A stretch of DNA of 64,000 nucleotides from an uncultured Bacteroidia bacterium (GTDB lineage: Bacteria; Bacteroidota; Bacteroidia; Bacteroidales; UBA932). The translations under genes were made by a program, and so were the position numbers. The stretch lies in assembly GCA_902774145.1 (NCBI GenBank), contig CACYHC010000005.1, forward strand, positions 1 through 64,000, read 5' to 3'. This document shows positions 28,719 to 37,129 of this stretch, one piece after another; position 1 is the first letter of the stretch, and every line of letters begins with the position of its first letter. The notes below the pieces were generated by a model. It searched no databases and was not told the DNA's origin. It saw only the letters and a list, made by a program, of their open reading frames with translations.

Positions 28719-31235
28719 TTACTTGCTTAACTTGAAACGGAAGGCTGCGTTGGAAGCGCGCATGTCGGCCGCTTTGGGCGCGGTCGCCGGCTTTCCGGAA
28801 ACGGAGGAGGTGGAGGATGCGCTTCCGGCTCTGGTCATCTTTTCCGGAATCATCGTGCCATAGTCTCCGTTGTAGTTGTTGCCCTTTCCGGCGTTGGAGC
28901 CTTCGCGGATGACCCAGATGAAGTCAAGGGCGGTGAAGGTGCCGTAGGTGCAGCTGCCCGGCGTTACTTCCATTTCGCCGCTGTTGTTCAGATAAGCGGT
29001 GAAAATGCGTACGGGCGAATCCGTGTTGAACGGGTAGGCGAAGTAGCCGCCGCTGCCATAGGGGAAGTAACCGGAGAAATAATCGTCGCACCAGCCGTAC
29101 TGGTTGCTGCCGAATTCCTCGTGGTCGGCCGTATGGAATTCTCCGAGTTTCTGCTCCATAATGTAGAACTCGTGCTTCGCGGCGTCGTAATTGCCGGTCA
29201 GTACCTTCTGGTCGCCGAAAATCTCGTCCTGGCCGAAGAAGCCGGTGATGCTGTAGGTGCTGCCGCTCTGCTTCAGGCTGATGGTGATGACATCGGAACC
29301 GAAGTTCCAGTTCCCCAGGAAGTCGGCGTAGTCGGCCGCTACCTTGTCGAGTTTTTCGACCGCTGCGGGAAGTTCTACAATGGTGTTATAGGTATTTCCC
29401 CTGCCCGCATAGGTGCCGGTGAGGATGACCCAGCCGAAAGCGGTGGCCTCCACGCCTTCCGCAGGCCGGAGTTCAAAGGTCCCGTTCTCCTTGCCGACGA
29501 AGGAGAATACGCGGCTCTTTTCGCTGGTCTGGAACGGATAGTTGGGCCAGTATTGCTGGGAACCGTCGCTCATCGTGCTCTGGACGGCGCCGGCGAAGAA
29601 GTCCTTCAGCGGGCCGTAGTTGTTGGTGGAAGGGTCGTTGTACTGGGCCAGATCCTGGTCTTCCACGTACAACTGTCCGTTGGCGCTGTCGTAGGTACCG
29701 ACGATGGCGGAGACGCCGCCGCGGGTGGACCCGCTGCCCGGGAACCCTTCAATCGTATAGGTGCTGCCGTTCTCCTTGGCGGAAATGGTAACGATCGATC
29801 CGTTGATCTTCCATTCGCCGAGGAAGTCCGCATAGGCGAGGTTGATGACATCGTCGCCGGTGGTGAAGAAGGCTTCACCGCGGGTGCCGTAGTCGTTACC
29901 GTTCACGCGGCCGACCACGACGTAGCGGTATTCCTTCAGGGCGGAAAGGTCTGCGAGGACGACCGTCCTCTCCCGTCCGCTCATCAGATGCTGGTCCGCA
30001 TCGGCGGGGACGGGAAGCTCCGCGATGGGGGTTTCCAGGTCCTCGGTGAGGAAGCCGCAGTATTCAAAGCTTTCCCAACCGTTGTGGGTGATGACCAGCA
30101 AGGCCGTGTAGGCCGTGATTTCTCCGGTGGTCACCGTGAAGACGGTGTTGTCGTAGGCCTCGGTGAGGGTGGAGAACTTCGTGACGGCCGGAATGCCGTA
30201 GGTCCCTTCGGCGTTGATGCCGGTAACGATGTATCGGTAATCGGTTTCCGGCGTCAGGTCGCTCAGGTGCACGGTCTGTGCGCCGGTCTGCCATTGAGCG
30301 GGGGTCAGGCCCGCAACCTCGGCGACGATCAGCGCCGATGCCGGCGTGGTCATATCCGTGGTGTAGAAGCCATACCAGGTCAGGTCTTCCTGCTTGGCGC
30401 TGTATTCTACGGCGAGATCAACCGAATTCTTGGTGATGTTCGAAGCGACTGCGCTGAAGCTCACGATGTTCAGGTCGATCGGCGTCGTGATGCTGCACTC
30501 GGCGGGCGTACCATAACTGATGATGACGCCGTCGTTGTCGAAGATACCGTACACAATGTAACGGTATTCCGTTTCGTGGATGAGTTCATTGGCGCTGACC
30601 GCCAGGGGAGAGCCCTTCAGGAGGGTGATGCCCTCATTGAGCTTGCCGTTCGTGACAATGGTCTCCGTGTTGGCGGCGACGAGGTCGTCGATGTCGCTTT
30701 CCAGGTCATCCGTAATGAATCCCCAGTAGGTGAGGATTTCATTGCCGGTGTGGCTGGCGTTGAAGAAGGCATCGTGCGGGAGGACGGAGGTCGCTTCCAC
30801 GCTGAAGTCCACGTCAAACTTGGGGGAAGTGTTGAAGGTCAGGCTGCCCGCCTTTCCGTAGTACACATTCTGCGCGTCGACGGCGAAGGCGATGTAGCGG
30901 TAGTTGACCGCTTCTTCCAGATTGCGGACCGCAACGGTCTGCGATGTTCCGACGTGCAGGTCCTTCCTGTCCAGGGTAGGGAGCTTCTCTGCGATGAGTT
31001 GCTCCGCAGGGGTCGTGACATCTTCCGTCACGAAACCGAACCAGGTGACATCCTGAAGGCCGTTGTGGCGCACCACCACCTCTGCATACTCGGCTTCCAC
31101 GTCGCGCTTGGCGACCGTGAAATCAGCCTGCGGCTCCGCGACCGGTTCCTCTACCGGTCCTATCTGGACGCAGGAGGGGAGAACGAAGGCGGCAAGGGCC
31201 GTCACTGCAAAGGCTGCAATTTTCGTTATCTTCAT
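28719..31235 (-). CDS. Large surface lipoprotein with four tandem beta repeats and two LGxW modules
   Basis: An 838-residue lipoprotein (lipobox VLPSC, Cys22) that I do not recognise as a named family. Residues about 35-462 form four tandem repeats of roughly 105 residues, each with a TWFGFVTEDVTTP-like motif and a YRYI-like strand, consistent with fibronectin type III-like folds. Two modules of about 165 residues follow, starting near 465 (DFLGEWKING) and 633 (DFLGNWNFGS). The tail is Ser/Ala rich. It leads the SusC/SusD block and may be an extended ligand-capturing or substrate-presenting surface protein. No catalytic motif was seen. Confidence 0.75.
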   Translation of the reverse strand: MKITKIAAFAVTALAAFVLPSCVQIGPVEEPVAEPQADFTVAKRDVEAEYAEVVVRHNGLQDVTWFGFVTEDVTTPAEQLIAEKLPTLDRKDLHVGTSQTVAVRNLEEAVNYRYIAFAVDAQNVYYGKAGSLTFNTSPKFDVDFSVEATSVLPHDAFFNASHTGNEILTYWGFITDDLESDIDDLVAANTETIVTNGKLNEGITLLKGSPLAVSANELIHETEYRYIVYGIFDNDGVIISYGTPAECSITTPIDLNIVSFSAVASNITKNSVDLAVEYSAKQEDLTWYGFYTTDMTTPASALIVAEVAGLTPAQWQTGAQTVHLSDLTPETDYRYIVTGINAEGTYGIPAVTKFSTLTEAYDNTVFTVTTGEITAYTALLVITHNGWESFEYCGFLTEDLETPIAELPVPADADQHLMSGRERTVVLADLSALKEYRYVVVGRVNGNDYGTRGEAFFTTGDDVINLAYADFLGEWKINGSIVTISAKENGSTYTIEGFPGSGSTRGGVSAIVGTYDSANGQLYVEDQDLAQYNDPSTNNYGPLKDFFAGAVQSTMSDGSQQYWPNYPFQTSEKSRVFSFVGKENGTFELRPAEGVEATAFGWVILTGTYAGRGNTYNTIVELPAAVEKLDKVAADYADFLGNWNFGSDVITISLKQSGSTYSITGFFGQDEIFGDQKVLTGNYDAAKHEFYIMEQKLGEFHTADHEEFGSNQYGWCDDYFSGYFPYGSGGYFAYPFNTDSPVRIFTAYLNNSGEMEVTPGSCTYGTFTALDFIWVIREGSNAGKGNNYNGDYGTMIPEKMTRAGSASSTSSVSGKPATAPKAADMRASNAAFRFKLSK

Positions 31236-31321
31236 AGGTTCTAGGTATTTGTATTATATTTTTGCCTAACCAACAGGCGCTGTCTCGCGACAAGACGCCA
31301 ATTAAGCGCGCAATATCGGAA

Positions 31322-31337
31322 TATTTTTCGAAAAATA
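31322..31337. promoter_or_regulatory. 16-bp perfect palindrome in the divergent intergenic region
   Basis: TATTTTTCGAAAAATA is a perfect inverted repeat in the 158-bp gap between the SusC-linked block (leftward) and the polyferredoxin gene (rightward). It is AT-rich in a GC-rich genome and could be an operator. No clear -7/-33 pair for the leftward block was found. Confidence 0.35.
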
Positions 31338-31380
31338 CAAATAAGTATGGGATGGGCTATGTTTAAATAAAGGTTTTTAC

Positions 31381-31388
31381 TATCTTTG
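31381..31388 (+). promoter_or_regulatory. -7 promoter element (TATCTTTG)
   Basis: A perfect TAnnTTTG match ending 5 nt before the ATG at 31394, so the transcript should start at or within a few bases of the start codon. No good -33 TTTG was seen. Confidence 0.6.
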
Positions 31389-31393
31389 CCGTT

Positions 31394-32764
31394 ATGAAAA
31401 GACTTCGAATTGCGCTGGGCGTTGCGTTCCTTGTCTGCGTCACCCTGCTGCTCTGCGGCCTCTGGCCCCGGCAGTTGTCCTGGGCGGGGACCCTGCAGTT
31501 TTTGCCTTCGCTACTGGCGCTCAATCTGGCCGTCATCGCCGCGCTGCTTTTGCTGACCCTGCTTTTCGGCCGCATCTATTGCAGCGTCATTTGCCCGCTG
31601 GGAGTATTCCAGGATGCTTTTTATGCCCTTCGCGTCCGCCTTTTCAAAAAGCGGCGGCAGTCTTTCTCGCCGGAAAAGAAGGGCTTGCGTTATGGCGTTT
31701 TTGTGCTTTTCTGCGTGCTGCTGCTCTGCGGGGTGCAGGCGGTCATTGCCCTGGTGGCTCCGTACAGCGTGTACGGCCGGATGGTGCGTACAGTGCTCTG
31801 CATCGCGGAAGGGTCGGCGTGGACAGTGCCGTTCCTGACGGTCAGCCTCGTTGCGCTGCTTTCCTTTTTGCTCGTCGCACTGCTGGCCTTTTTCGGCGGG
31901 CGGACCTGGTGCAACACCGTCTGCCCCGTGGGGACGCTGCTCGGCTTTTTCTCGCGATTTGCGGTCCTGCGTCCCGTTATCGATACGAAAAAGTGCGTTT
32001 CCTGCGGGAAGTGCGAGCGGGGCTGCAAGAGTTCCTGCATCGATATCAAAAATAAGCGCATCGATTACAGTCGTTGCGTCGATTGCTTTGACTGCCTGTC
32101 GGATTGTAAGTTCGGGGCGCTGAAATACCGTTTTGCCTGGCGGCGGACAGCCGGCGCCGATGCGGATGACCAGCCCGTCGATGCGGGGCGCAGGCGTTTT
32201 CTTGCCGGGAGCGCGCTGCTCGTCGGCGCCTCCGTTTCCGCCCGGGCGAAGGCGGCGGCCGGTGAATCCGTGCCGTCGAGTCCCCGCCCCGTTCCCCCGG
32301 GAGCCGGGAGCCGGGAGCGCTTTTTCAACAAATGTACCGCCTGTCAGGTCTGTGTAACGGCCTGTCCGAACGGGGTGCTGCGCCCCTCGACGGACCTAAA
32401 GCACCTGATGCAGCCGGAGATGTTCTTTGACAAGGGTTACTGCCGCCCGGAGTGCAATGCCTGCTCGCTGGTCTGCCCGACGGACGCCATCCGTCCTTTC
32501 GCGCGGGAACAGAAAGCGGATATGCACTGGGGCTATGCCACGGTGGATTTGACGCACTGTGTGGTGAATACGGACGGGGTACACTGCGGCAACTGCGCGC
32601 GGCACTGTCCCGTGGGTGCCATCCGGATGGTGCTGCCTGAAGGGGGAAGCCGCAAGGTTCCGGCGGTGGATGCGGAGCGCTGCATCGGCTGCGGCGCCTG
32701 CGAGCATCTGTGCCCGGCGAAGGGCGCGGCGATACGGGTTGTCGGACGAGAAATACAGCGATGA
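31394..32764 (+). CDS. Membrane polyferredoxin (NapH-like/NapG-like fusion)
   Basis: A 456-residue protein with two halves. The N-terminal half has about five membrane segments and the paired motifs GRIYCSVICPLGVFQD and GRTWCNTVCPVGTLLG, as in NapH/CcoG/NosR-type electron carriers, then two 4Fe-4S motifs (CVSCGKCERGC, CVDCFDCLSDC). Near residue 271 an internal RRRFLAG motif plus hydrophobic stretch looks like a Tat/NapG-type signal anchor. The C-terminal half carries four more clusters (CTACQVCVTAC, CRPECNACSLVC, CGNCARHC, CIGCGACEHLC). It probably moves electrons from the membrane quinol pool or Rnf-type donors to a periplasmic partner, likely the reductase whose gene overlaps it (ATGA). Confidence 0.85.
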   Translation: MKRLRIALGVAFLVCVTLLLCGLWPRQLSWAGTLQFLPSLLALNLAVIAALLLLTLLFGRIYCSVICPLGVFQDAFYALRVRLFKKRRQSFSPEKKGLRYGVFVLFCVLLLCGVQAVIALVAPYSVYGRMVRTVLCIAEGSAWTVPFLTVSLVALLSFLLVALLAFFGGRTWCNTVCPVGTLLGFFSRFAVLRPVIDTKKCVSCGKCERGCKSSCIDIKNKRIDYSRCVDCFDCLSDCKFGALKYRFAWRRTAGADADDQPVDAGRRRFLAGSALLVGASVSARAKAAAGESVPSSPRPVPPGAGSRERFFNKCTACQVCVTACPNGVLRPSTDLKHLMQPEMFFDKGYCRPECNACSLVCPTDAIRPFAREQKADMHWGYATVDLTHCVVNTDGVHCGNCARHCPVGAIRMVLPEGGSRKVPAVDAERCIGCGACEHLCPAKGAAIRVVGREIQR

Positions 32765-34068
32765 ACAGAAGAGCATTTATAAAATCGGCCGGAATGGCGA
32801 CGCTGGGGCTGGGTGCCGCGGCGGCGTGCACGGGTGGCCGCAAGGCGGAAAAGCCCATCGAGGGGCAGGTTATCCGGCATTATCCCGGAACGGGCCTGCT
32901 GGGTTACGGCTGTATGCGCTGGCCCGAGGAAGACGACGGCAAGGGCGGGAAGCGCATCATCCAGGAGGAAGTCAACCGCCTGGTGGACGAGGCGCTTGCG
33001 CACGGTATAAACTATTTTGATACCTCTCCGGTCTATCACGACGGAGACAGCGAGCGTGCGACGGCGGAGGCCCTGTGCCGTCATCCGCGCGAGACCTGGC
33101 AGCTGGCCACCAAACTCTCCCTTTTCCGGAAGGTGGACTATGACGCTGCCGTGGCGATGTTCCGCCGTTCCCTGGAACTTTTCCAGACGGATTATATCGA
33201 TTATTACCTGTTGCACGCCCTCATGGACGGGGCCTCCTTCGAAGAGCATTTTGTGAAGACGGGCGTGCTGGATTTCCTGCTCGCGGAGCGGGAAGCCGGC
33301 CGCATCCGCAAGCTGGGCTTCTCCTTCCACGGTTCCCGGGAGGGGTTCGACGCCCTGCTCGCCCAGCACGGGAAATACCACTGGGATTTCGTGCAGATCC
33401 AGATGAATTATCTGGACTGGAAGCACGCCGGCGGCCGGAATACCAACGCCGATTATATGTACGCCGCCCTGGCCGCGCTGGATATTCCCGTGGTCATTAT
33501 GGAGCCGCTCCGCGGCGGTGACCTGGCGACGCTCCCGGCCTCCCTGGAGGACCGGCTGAAGGCGCACCGTCCGGAGGCGAGCGTGGCCTCGTGGGCGTTC
33601 CGTTTTGCGGGGTCCTTCCCGAAAGTGCTCGCCGTGCTCAGCGGCATGACCTATCGCGAGCATCTGGAAGACAATCTGCTGACCTATATTGATTTCGAGC
33701 CGCTTTCCGACGACGAATTCGCGCTGCTCGAAGAGATTGCGGAACAAATCGGCGCCTATCCCAAAATCCGCTGTACGGGCTGCCGCTACTGTATGCCCTG
33801 TCCCTACGGCATCGACATTCCCGGCCTTTTCAAGTTCTACAATTCTACCGTCGATAACGACACTTACCTGATTACGCCCGAGCAGAAGGACTTCGAGCGG
33901 GCCCGCCGCCGCTATATGGCCGCCTACGACAAGGCGGTACAGAGCGCCGCCCAGGCAGACCGCTGCATCGGCTGCGCCCAGTGCGTGTCCCTCTGCCCCC
34001 AGCACATCCCTATCCCCGGCGAAATCCGCCGCATCGACCGCCTCATCGAAACCCTCCGCCAGGCGTAG
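32761..34068 (+). CDS. Tat-exported aldo/keto reductase with C-terminal ferredoxin domain
   Basis: A 435-residue protein starting at the ATG that overlaps the upstream stop. The N-terminus is a twin-arginine-type signal (NRRAFIKSAGMATLGLGAAAA, followed by Cys). The aldo/keto reductase barrel shows GINYFDTSPVYHDGDSE (Asp and Tyr of the tetrad), ATKLS (Lys) and YYLLHALMD (His). The last 100 residues add two cluster motifs, CTGCRYCMPCPYGIDIP and CIGCAQCVSLCPQHIPIP. This domain set occurs in many anaerobes; substrates are mostly unknown. Export and pairing with the polyferredoxin suggest an envelope redox enzyme fed by electrons rather than by NADPH, but that is inference. Confidence 0.88.
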   Translation: MNRRAFIKSAGMATLGLGAAAACTGGRKAEKPIEGQVIRHYPGTGLLGYGCMRWPEEDDGKGGKRIIQEEVNRLVDEALAHGINYFDTSPVYHDGDSERATAEALCRHPRETWQLATKLSLFRKVDYDAAVAMFRRSLELFQTDYIDYYLLHALMDGASFEEHFVKTGVLDFLLAEREAGRIRKLGFSFHGSREGFDALLAQHGKYHWDFVQIQMNYLDWKHAGGRNTNADYMYAALAALDIPVVIMEPLRGGDLATLPASLEDRLKAHRPEASVASWAFRFAGSFPKVLAVLSGMTYREHLEDNLLTYIDFEPLSDDEFALLEEIAEQIGAYPKIRCTGCRYCMPCPYGIDIPGLFKFYNSTVDNDTYLITPEQKDFERARRRYMAAYDKAVQSAAQADRCIGCAQCVSLCPQHIPIPGEIRRIDRLIETLRQA

Positions 34069-34140
34069 GGCGCGGACGCTGCGCCAGGCTCGAAGGGACG
34101 GCCCGCTCCGCGCCCGGCCGTTGCCCTATTCTTCAGCGGG

Positions 34141-34250
34141 GAGGTGCGGCAACCCGGTAAAAAAGAGGCAATTTCTTCGGGGTTGCGGGCCCCATGGTCC
34201 GGCAACCTGCCAAAAAGCGCTATGATATTCAGGGGTTGCCGGACCTGCTC
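34141..34250 (-). repeat. Dispersed palindromic intergenic element, copy 1a
   Basis: About 110 bp containing four alternating copies of a GGTTGCCGGACC-like unit (at about 34145-34155, 34180-34194, 34197-34207 and 34233-34245) separated by AT-richer spacers such as gaggcaatttcttc. It aligns nearly without gaps to the reverse complement of 49948-50060. Lies after the aldo/keto reductase gene and before alaS. The remainder of the 448-bp gap holds copy 1b and the alaS promoter. Confidence 0.75.
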
Positions 34251-34261
34251 GCCAAAAGGGA

Positions 34262-34365
34262 CACCGGGCAGCACGTTTTTAACCGATTTTGAAAGATTTG
34301 CTGTACCCCGGGTACAGCGGATTTGAAGATTTGTGCCATTTTTGACCGATCCGCTGTACCTGACG
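34262..34365 (+). repeat. Dispersed palindromic intergenic element, copy 1b (diverged units)
   Basis: Opposite orientation to the neighbouring copy. From gtttttaaccg to the final gctgtacctg it has the same 88-nt length and spacer pattern (gttttt..., gaagatttg..., tttttgacc) as the + strand of 49948-50060, but its palindromic units read TTTGCTGTACC / GGTACAGCGGAT / ATCCGCTGTACC instead of the GGTTGCC type. gctgtaccccgggtacagc (34300-34318) is a 9-bp inverted repeat around one base. Confidence 0.65.
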
Positions 34366-34430
34366 GCCGGTAGCCGCGTCCCGCAACGGCACCGCCGCCT
34401 CGCGACAACGGAGCTTGGAGGCGGGAGCGG

Positions 34431-34460
34431 TTGTACAATCCTGAAAAGTTCGTATCTTTG
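34431..34460 (+). promoter_or_regulatory. alaS promoter
   Basis: TTG at 34431-34433, a 19-nt spacer and TATCTTTG at 34453-34460 fit the Bacteroidetes promoter. The ATG is at 34517, giving an untranslated leader of about 50 nt, longer than for most genes here. Confidence 0.6.
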
Positions 34461-34516
34461 TTGGATTTTGGGAAACGGCATAAGGATGACGCCGTTTCGA
34501 TTATAAACGACAAGAT

Positions 34517-37129
34517 ATGACTGCTAAGGAAATCAGGCAAAAGTTCCTGGACTTTTTTGCGTCGAAGGGCCACACGATTGTCCCTTCCGCCCCGATGGTG
34601 CTGAAAAACGATCCCACGCTGATGTTTACCAACGCGGGAATGAACCAGTTCAAGGATATCTTCCTGGGCAACAAGGCGCCCAAATTCAACCGTGCGGCGG
34701 ATTCGCAGAAGTGCCTGCGGGTGAGCGGCAAGCACAACGACCTCGAAGAGGTGGGCCGCGACACCTATCACCACACGATGTTCGAGATGCTGGGCAACTG
34801 GAGCTTCGGCGACTACTTCAAGACCGAGGCCATCGACTGGGCCTGGGAGCTCCTGACGGAGGTCTATAAAATCGACAAGAGCCTGCTCTACGCCACCGTT
34901 TTCGAGGGCAGCGAGGAAGATGGCACCCTGTTGGACGAAGAGGCGCGCCAGGCCTGGCTCAGGCACATGCCGGCGGACCACATCATCCTGGGCAACAAGC
35001 ACGACAACTTTTGGGAGATGGGCGACACCGGCCCCTGCGGCCCCTGCTCGGAGGTCCATATCGACATCCGTACCCCGGAAGAGAAAAAATCCGGCATCCC
35101 CGGCCGTGACCTGGTGAACAAGTCCGACCCGCACGTCATCGAAATCTGGAACCTCGTGTTCATGCAGTACAACCGCAAGTCCGACGGATCGCTGGAACTG
35201 CTGCCGGCCAAGAACATCGACACCGGTATGGGCTTCGAGCGGCTTTGCGCGGTGCTGCAGGGCAAAAACAGCAACTACGACACGGATGTATTCTCGGGCC
35301 TGCTCGGCCGCATCGAGACGATTTCCGGCCACCGGTACGGCGAGTCCGACAAGACCGATATCGCGATGCGCGTGATTGCGGACCACGTCCGCGCCATCAG
35401 CTTCTCCATCGCGGACGGTCAGCTGCCTTCGAACGTAAAGGCCGGCTATGTCATACGCCGTATCCTTCGCCGTGCGGTGCGCTACGGCTTCACCTTCCTC
35501 GGCCTCAATGAACCCTTCCTTTGCCGGCTCGTGCCGCAACTGGTGGAAGATATGGGCGAGGCGTACCCCGAAATCGCCAGCCAGCAAAAACTGATTACCA
35601 GCGTCATCAAAGAAGAGGAAATGGCCTTCCTGCGCACGCTGGACCGCGGCATCAAGCTCATCGACGACTATATGGCCAAGAATCCCGGCAAGAAGTCGAT
35701 GAGCGGCCAGAGCGCCTTCCTTCTCTACGACACCTACGGATTCCCCATCGACCTGACGCAGCTGATTGCCGCTGAATATGGCTTCGAAGTGGATATCGAG
35801 GGCTTCAAGGCGGAACTGAAAAAGCAGAAAGAACGCGCGCGCAACGCGACGGCCAACGAATTCGGCGACTGGATCGTCTATCACGGAGGCGAGGATGTGG
35901 AGTTCACCGGCTACGACGGGACCATCACCTACGGCGCCCGCCTGCTCAAGCAGCGCACCGTTGTGCAGAAAAACAAGGAGATGATCCAGCTCGTCTTCGA
36001 CCGCACGCCTTTCTATGGTGAAATGGGCGGCGAGGTCGGTGACACCGGCAGCATCATGTCCGAAAGCGGCGAGAAAGTCGCCATTCTCAATACCGTCAAG
36101 GAAAACGACCTGACGATTCATATCGCCGAAAAGCTCCCGACCGACTGCCGCGGTTCCTTCACCCTCATCGTGAATGCCCCGCGCCGGCTCAAAATTGCCA
36201 ATAACCACAGCTGTACGCACCTGCTGCACAGGGCTTTGCGCGAAATTCTCGGCACGCACGTCGAGCAGAAAGGCTCCTATGTGACCGACGGCTACTTCCG
36301 TTTCGACTTCTCGCATTTCGAGAAGCTCTCTCCGGAGCAGCTCGCCAAGGTGGAAGCGCGCGTCAACGCCTTCATCCGCGCCAACAGTCCGCTGGAAGAA
36401 AACCGCCACGCGACGATGGAAGAAGCGAAAAAAATGGGCGCGATGGCCCTCTTCGGCGAGAAATACGGCGACGAGGTGCGCGTCGTGAAATTCGCGGACA
36501 GCGTCGAACTCTGCGGCGGCTGCCACACTTCGGCCACCGGCAATATCGGTCTGTTCAAGATTGTCTCCGAGGGCGCGATCGCCGCGGGCGTCCGCCGTAT
36601 CGAAGCGGTGACCGGCGAAGAGGCGCTGGAGCGTCTGAACGGCTTCGAAGCCGCTGTCCGCGAGGCGAAGGAACTGATCGGCAACGCACAGGATTTGAAC
36701 GGCGGCATCCGCAAGCTGCTCGCCGAGAACGCCACGTACAAGAAGATGGCGGACGAACTGGTGAAGGAGCGCACGCTCTCGCTCAAGCGCAATATCCTGG
36801 AGAAGGTGCGCGAGAAGAACGGAATGCGCTACGTGCTGGTGGAGGGTGCCACCGATGCGGCGATGCTCAGGAACGCCCTGCAGATGCTCCAGAAGGAGGA
36901 AACCAACCTGGCGGTGGCGGCGGCGGTCGAAAGCGATGCCCGTCCGCAGCTGCTGGTGATGTACAGCGCAGACCTCGTCGCGGCCGGAAAGGATGCGGTG
37001 GCGCTCGTCAAGAGTGCGGCGCGCTTTATCCATGGCGGTGGCGGCGGCCAGGCCGGCCTCGCTACGGCCGGCGGTAAAAACCTGCAGGGTCTCCCCGACG
37101 CCCTTAAATTGTTCGCCGAGCAGATTTGA
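34517..37129 (+). CDS. alaS: Alanyl-tRNA synthetase
   Basis: An 870-residue class II synthetase that charges tRNA-Ala. The catalytic domain has the typical start ([35 protein letters not shown]) and [11 protein letters not shown]. The editing domain carries the zinc ligands in HSCTHLLH and CGGCH, which clear mischarged Ser or Gly. The C-terminal DHHA1 domain shows [16 protein letters not shown]. The length matches the family. The TTG start of the next gene overlaps its stop. Confidence 0.97.
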   Translation: MTAKEIRQKFLDFFASKGHTIVPSAPMVLKNDPTLMFTNAGMNQFKDIFLGNKAPKFNRAADSQKCLRVSGKHNDLEEVGRDTYHHTMFEMLGNWSFGDYFKTEAIDWAWELLTEVYKIDKSLLYATVFEGSEEDGTLLDEEARQAWLRHMPADHIILGNKHDNFWEMGDTGPCGPCSEVHIDIRTPEEKKSGIPGRDLVNKSDPHVIEIWNLVFMQYNRKSDGSLELLPAKNIDTGMGFERLCAVLQGKNSNYDTDVFSGLLGRIETISGHRYGESDKTDIAMRVIADHVRAISFSIADGQLPSNVKAGYVIRRILRRAVRYGFTFLGLNEPFLCRLVPQLVEDMGEAYPEIASQQKLITSVIKEEEMAFLRTLDRGIKLIDDYMAKNPGKKSMSGQSAFLLYDTYGFPIDLTQLIAAEYGFEVDIEGFKAELKKQKERARNATANEFGDWIVYHGGEDVEFTGYDGTITYGARLLKQRTVVQKNKEMIQLVFDRTPFYGEMGGEVGDTGSIMSESGEKVAILNTVKENDLTIHIAEKLPTDCRGSFTLIVNAPRRLKIANNHSCTHLLHRALREILGTHVEQKGSYVTDGYFRFDFSHFEKLSPEQLAKVEARVNAFIRANSPLEENRHATMEEAKKMGAMALFGEKYGDEVRVVKFADSVELCGGCHTSATGNIGLFKIVSEGAIAAGVRRIEAVTGEEALERLNGFEAAVREAKELIGNAQDLNGGIRKLLAENATYKKMADELVKERTLSLKRNILEKVREKNGMRYVLVEGATDAAMLRNALQMLQKEETNLAVAAAVESDARPQLLVMYSADLVAAGKDAVALVKSAARFIHGGGGGQAGLATAGGKNLQGLPDALKLFAEQI

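Noticed and set aside
34069..34140. GC-rich hairpin (ggcgcggacgctgcgcc) after the aldo/keto reductase as a terminator
   Set aside because: There is no T run after the stem, so factor-independent termination is not supported.
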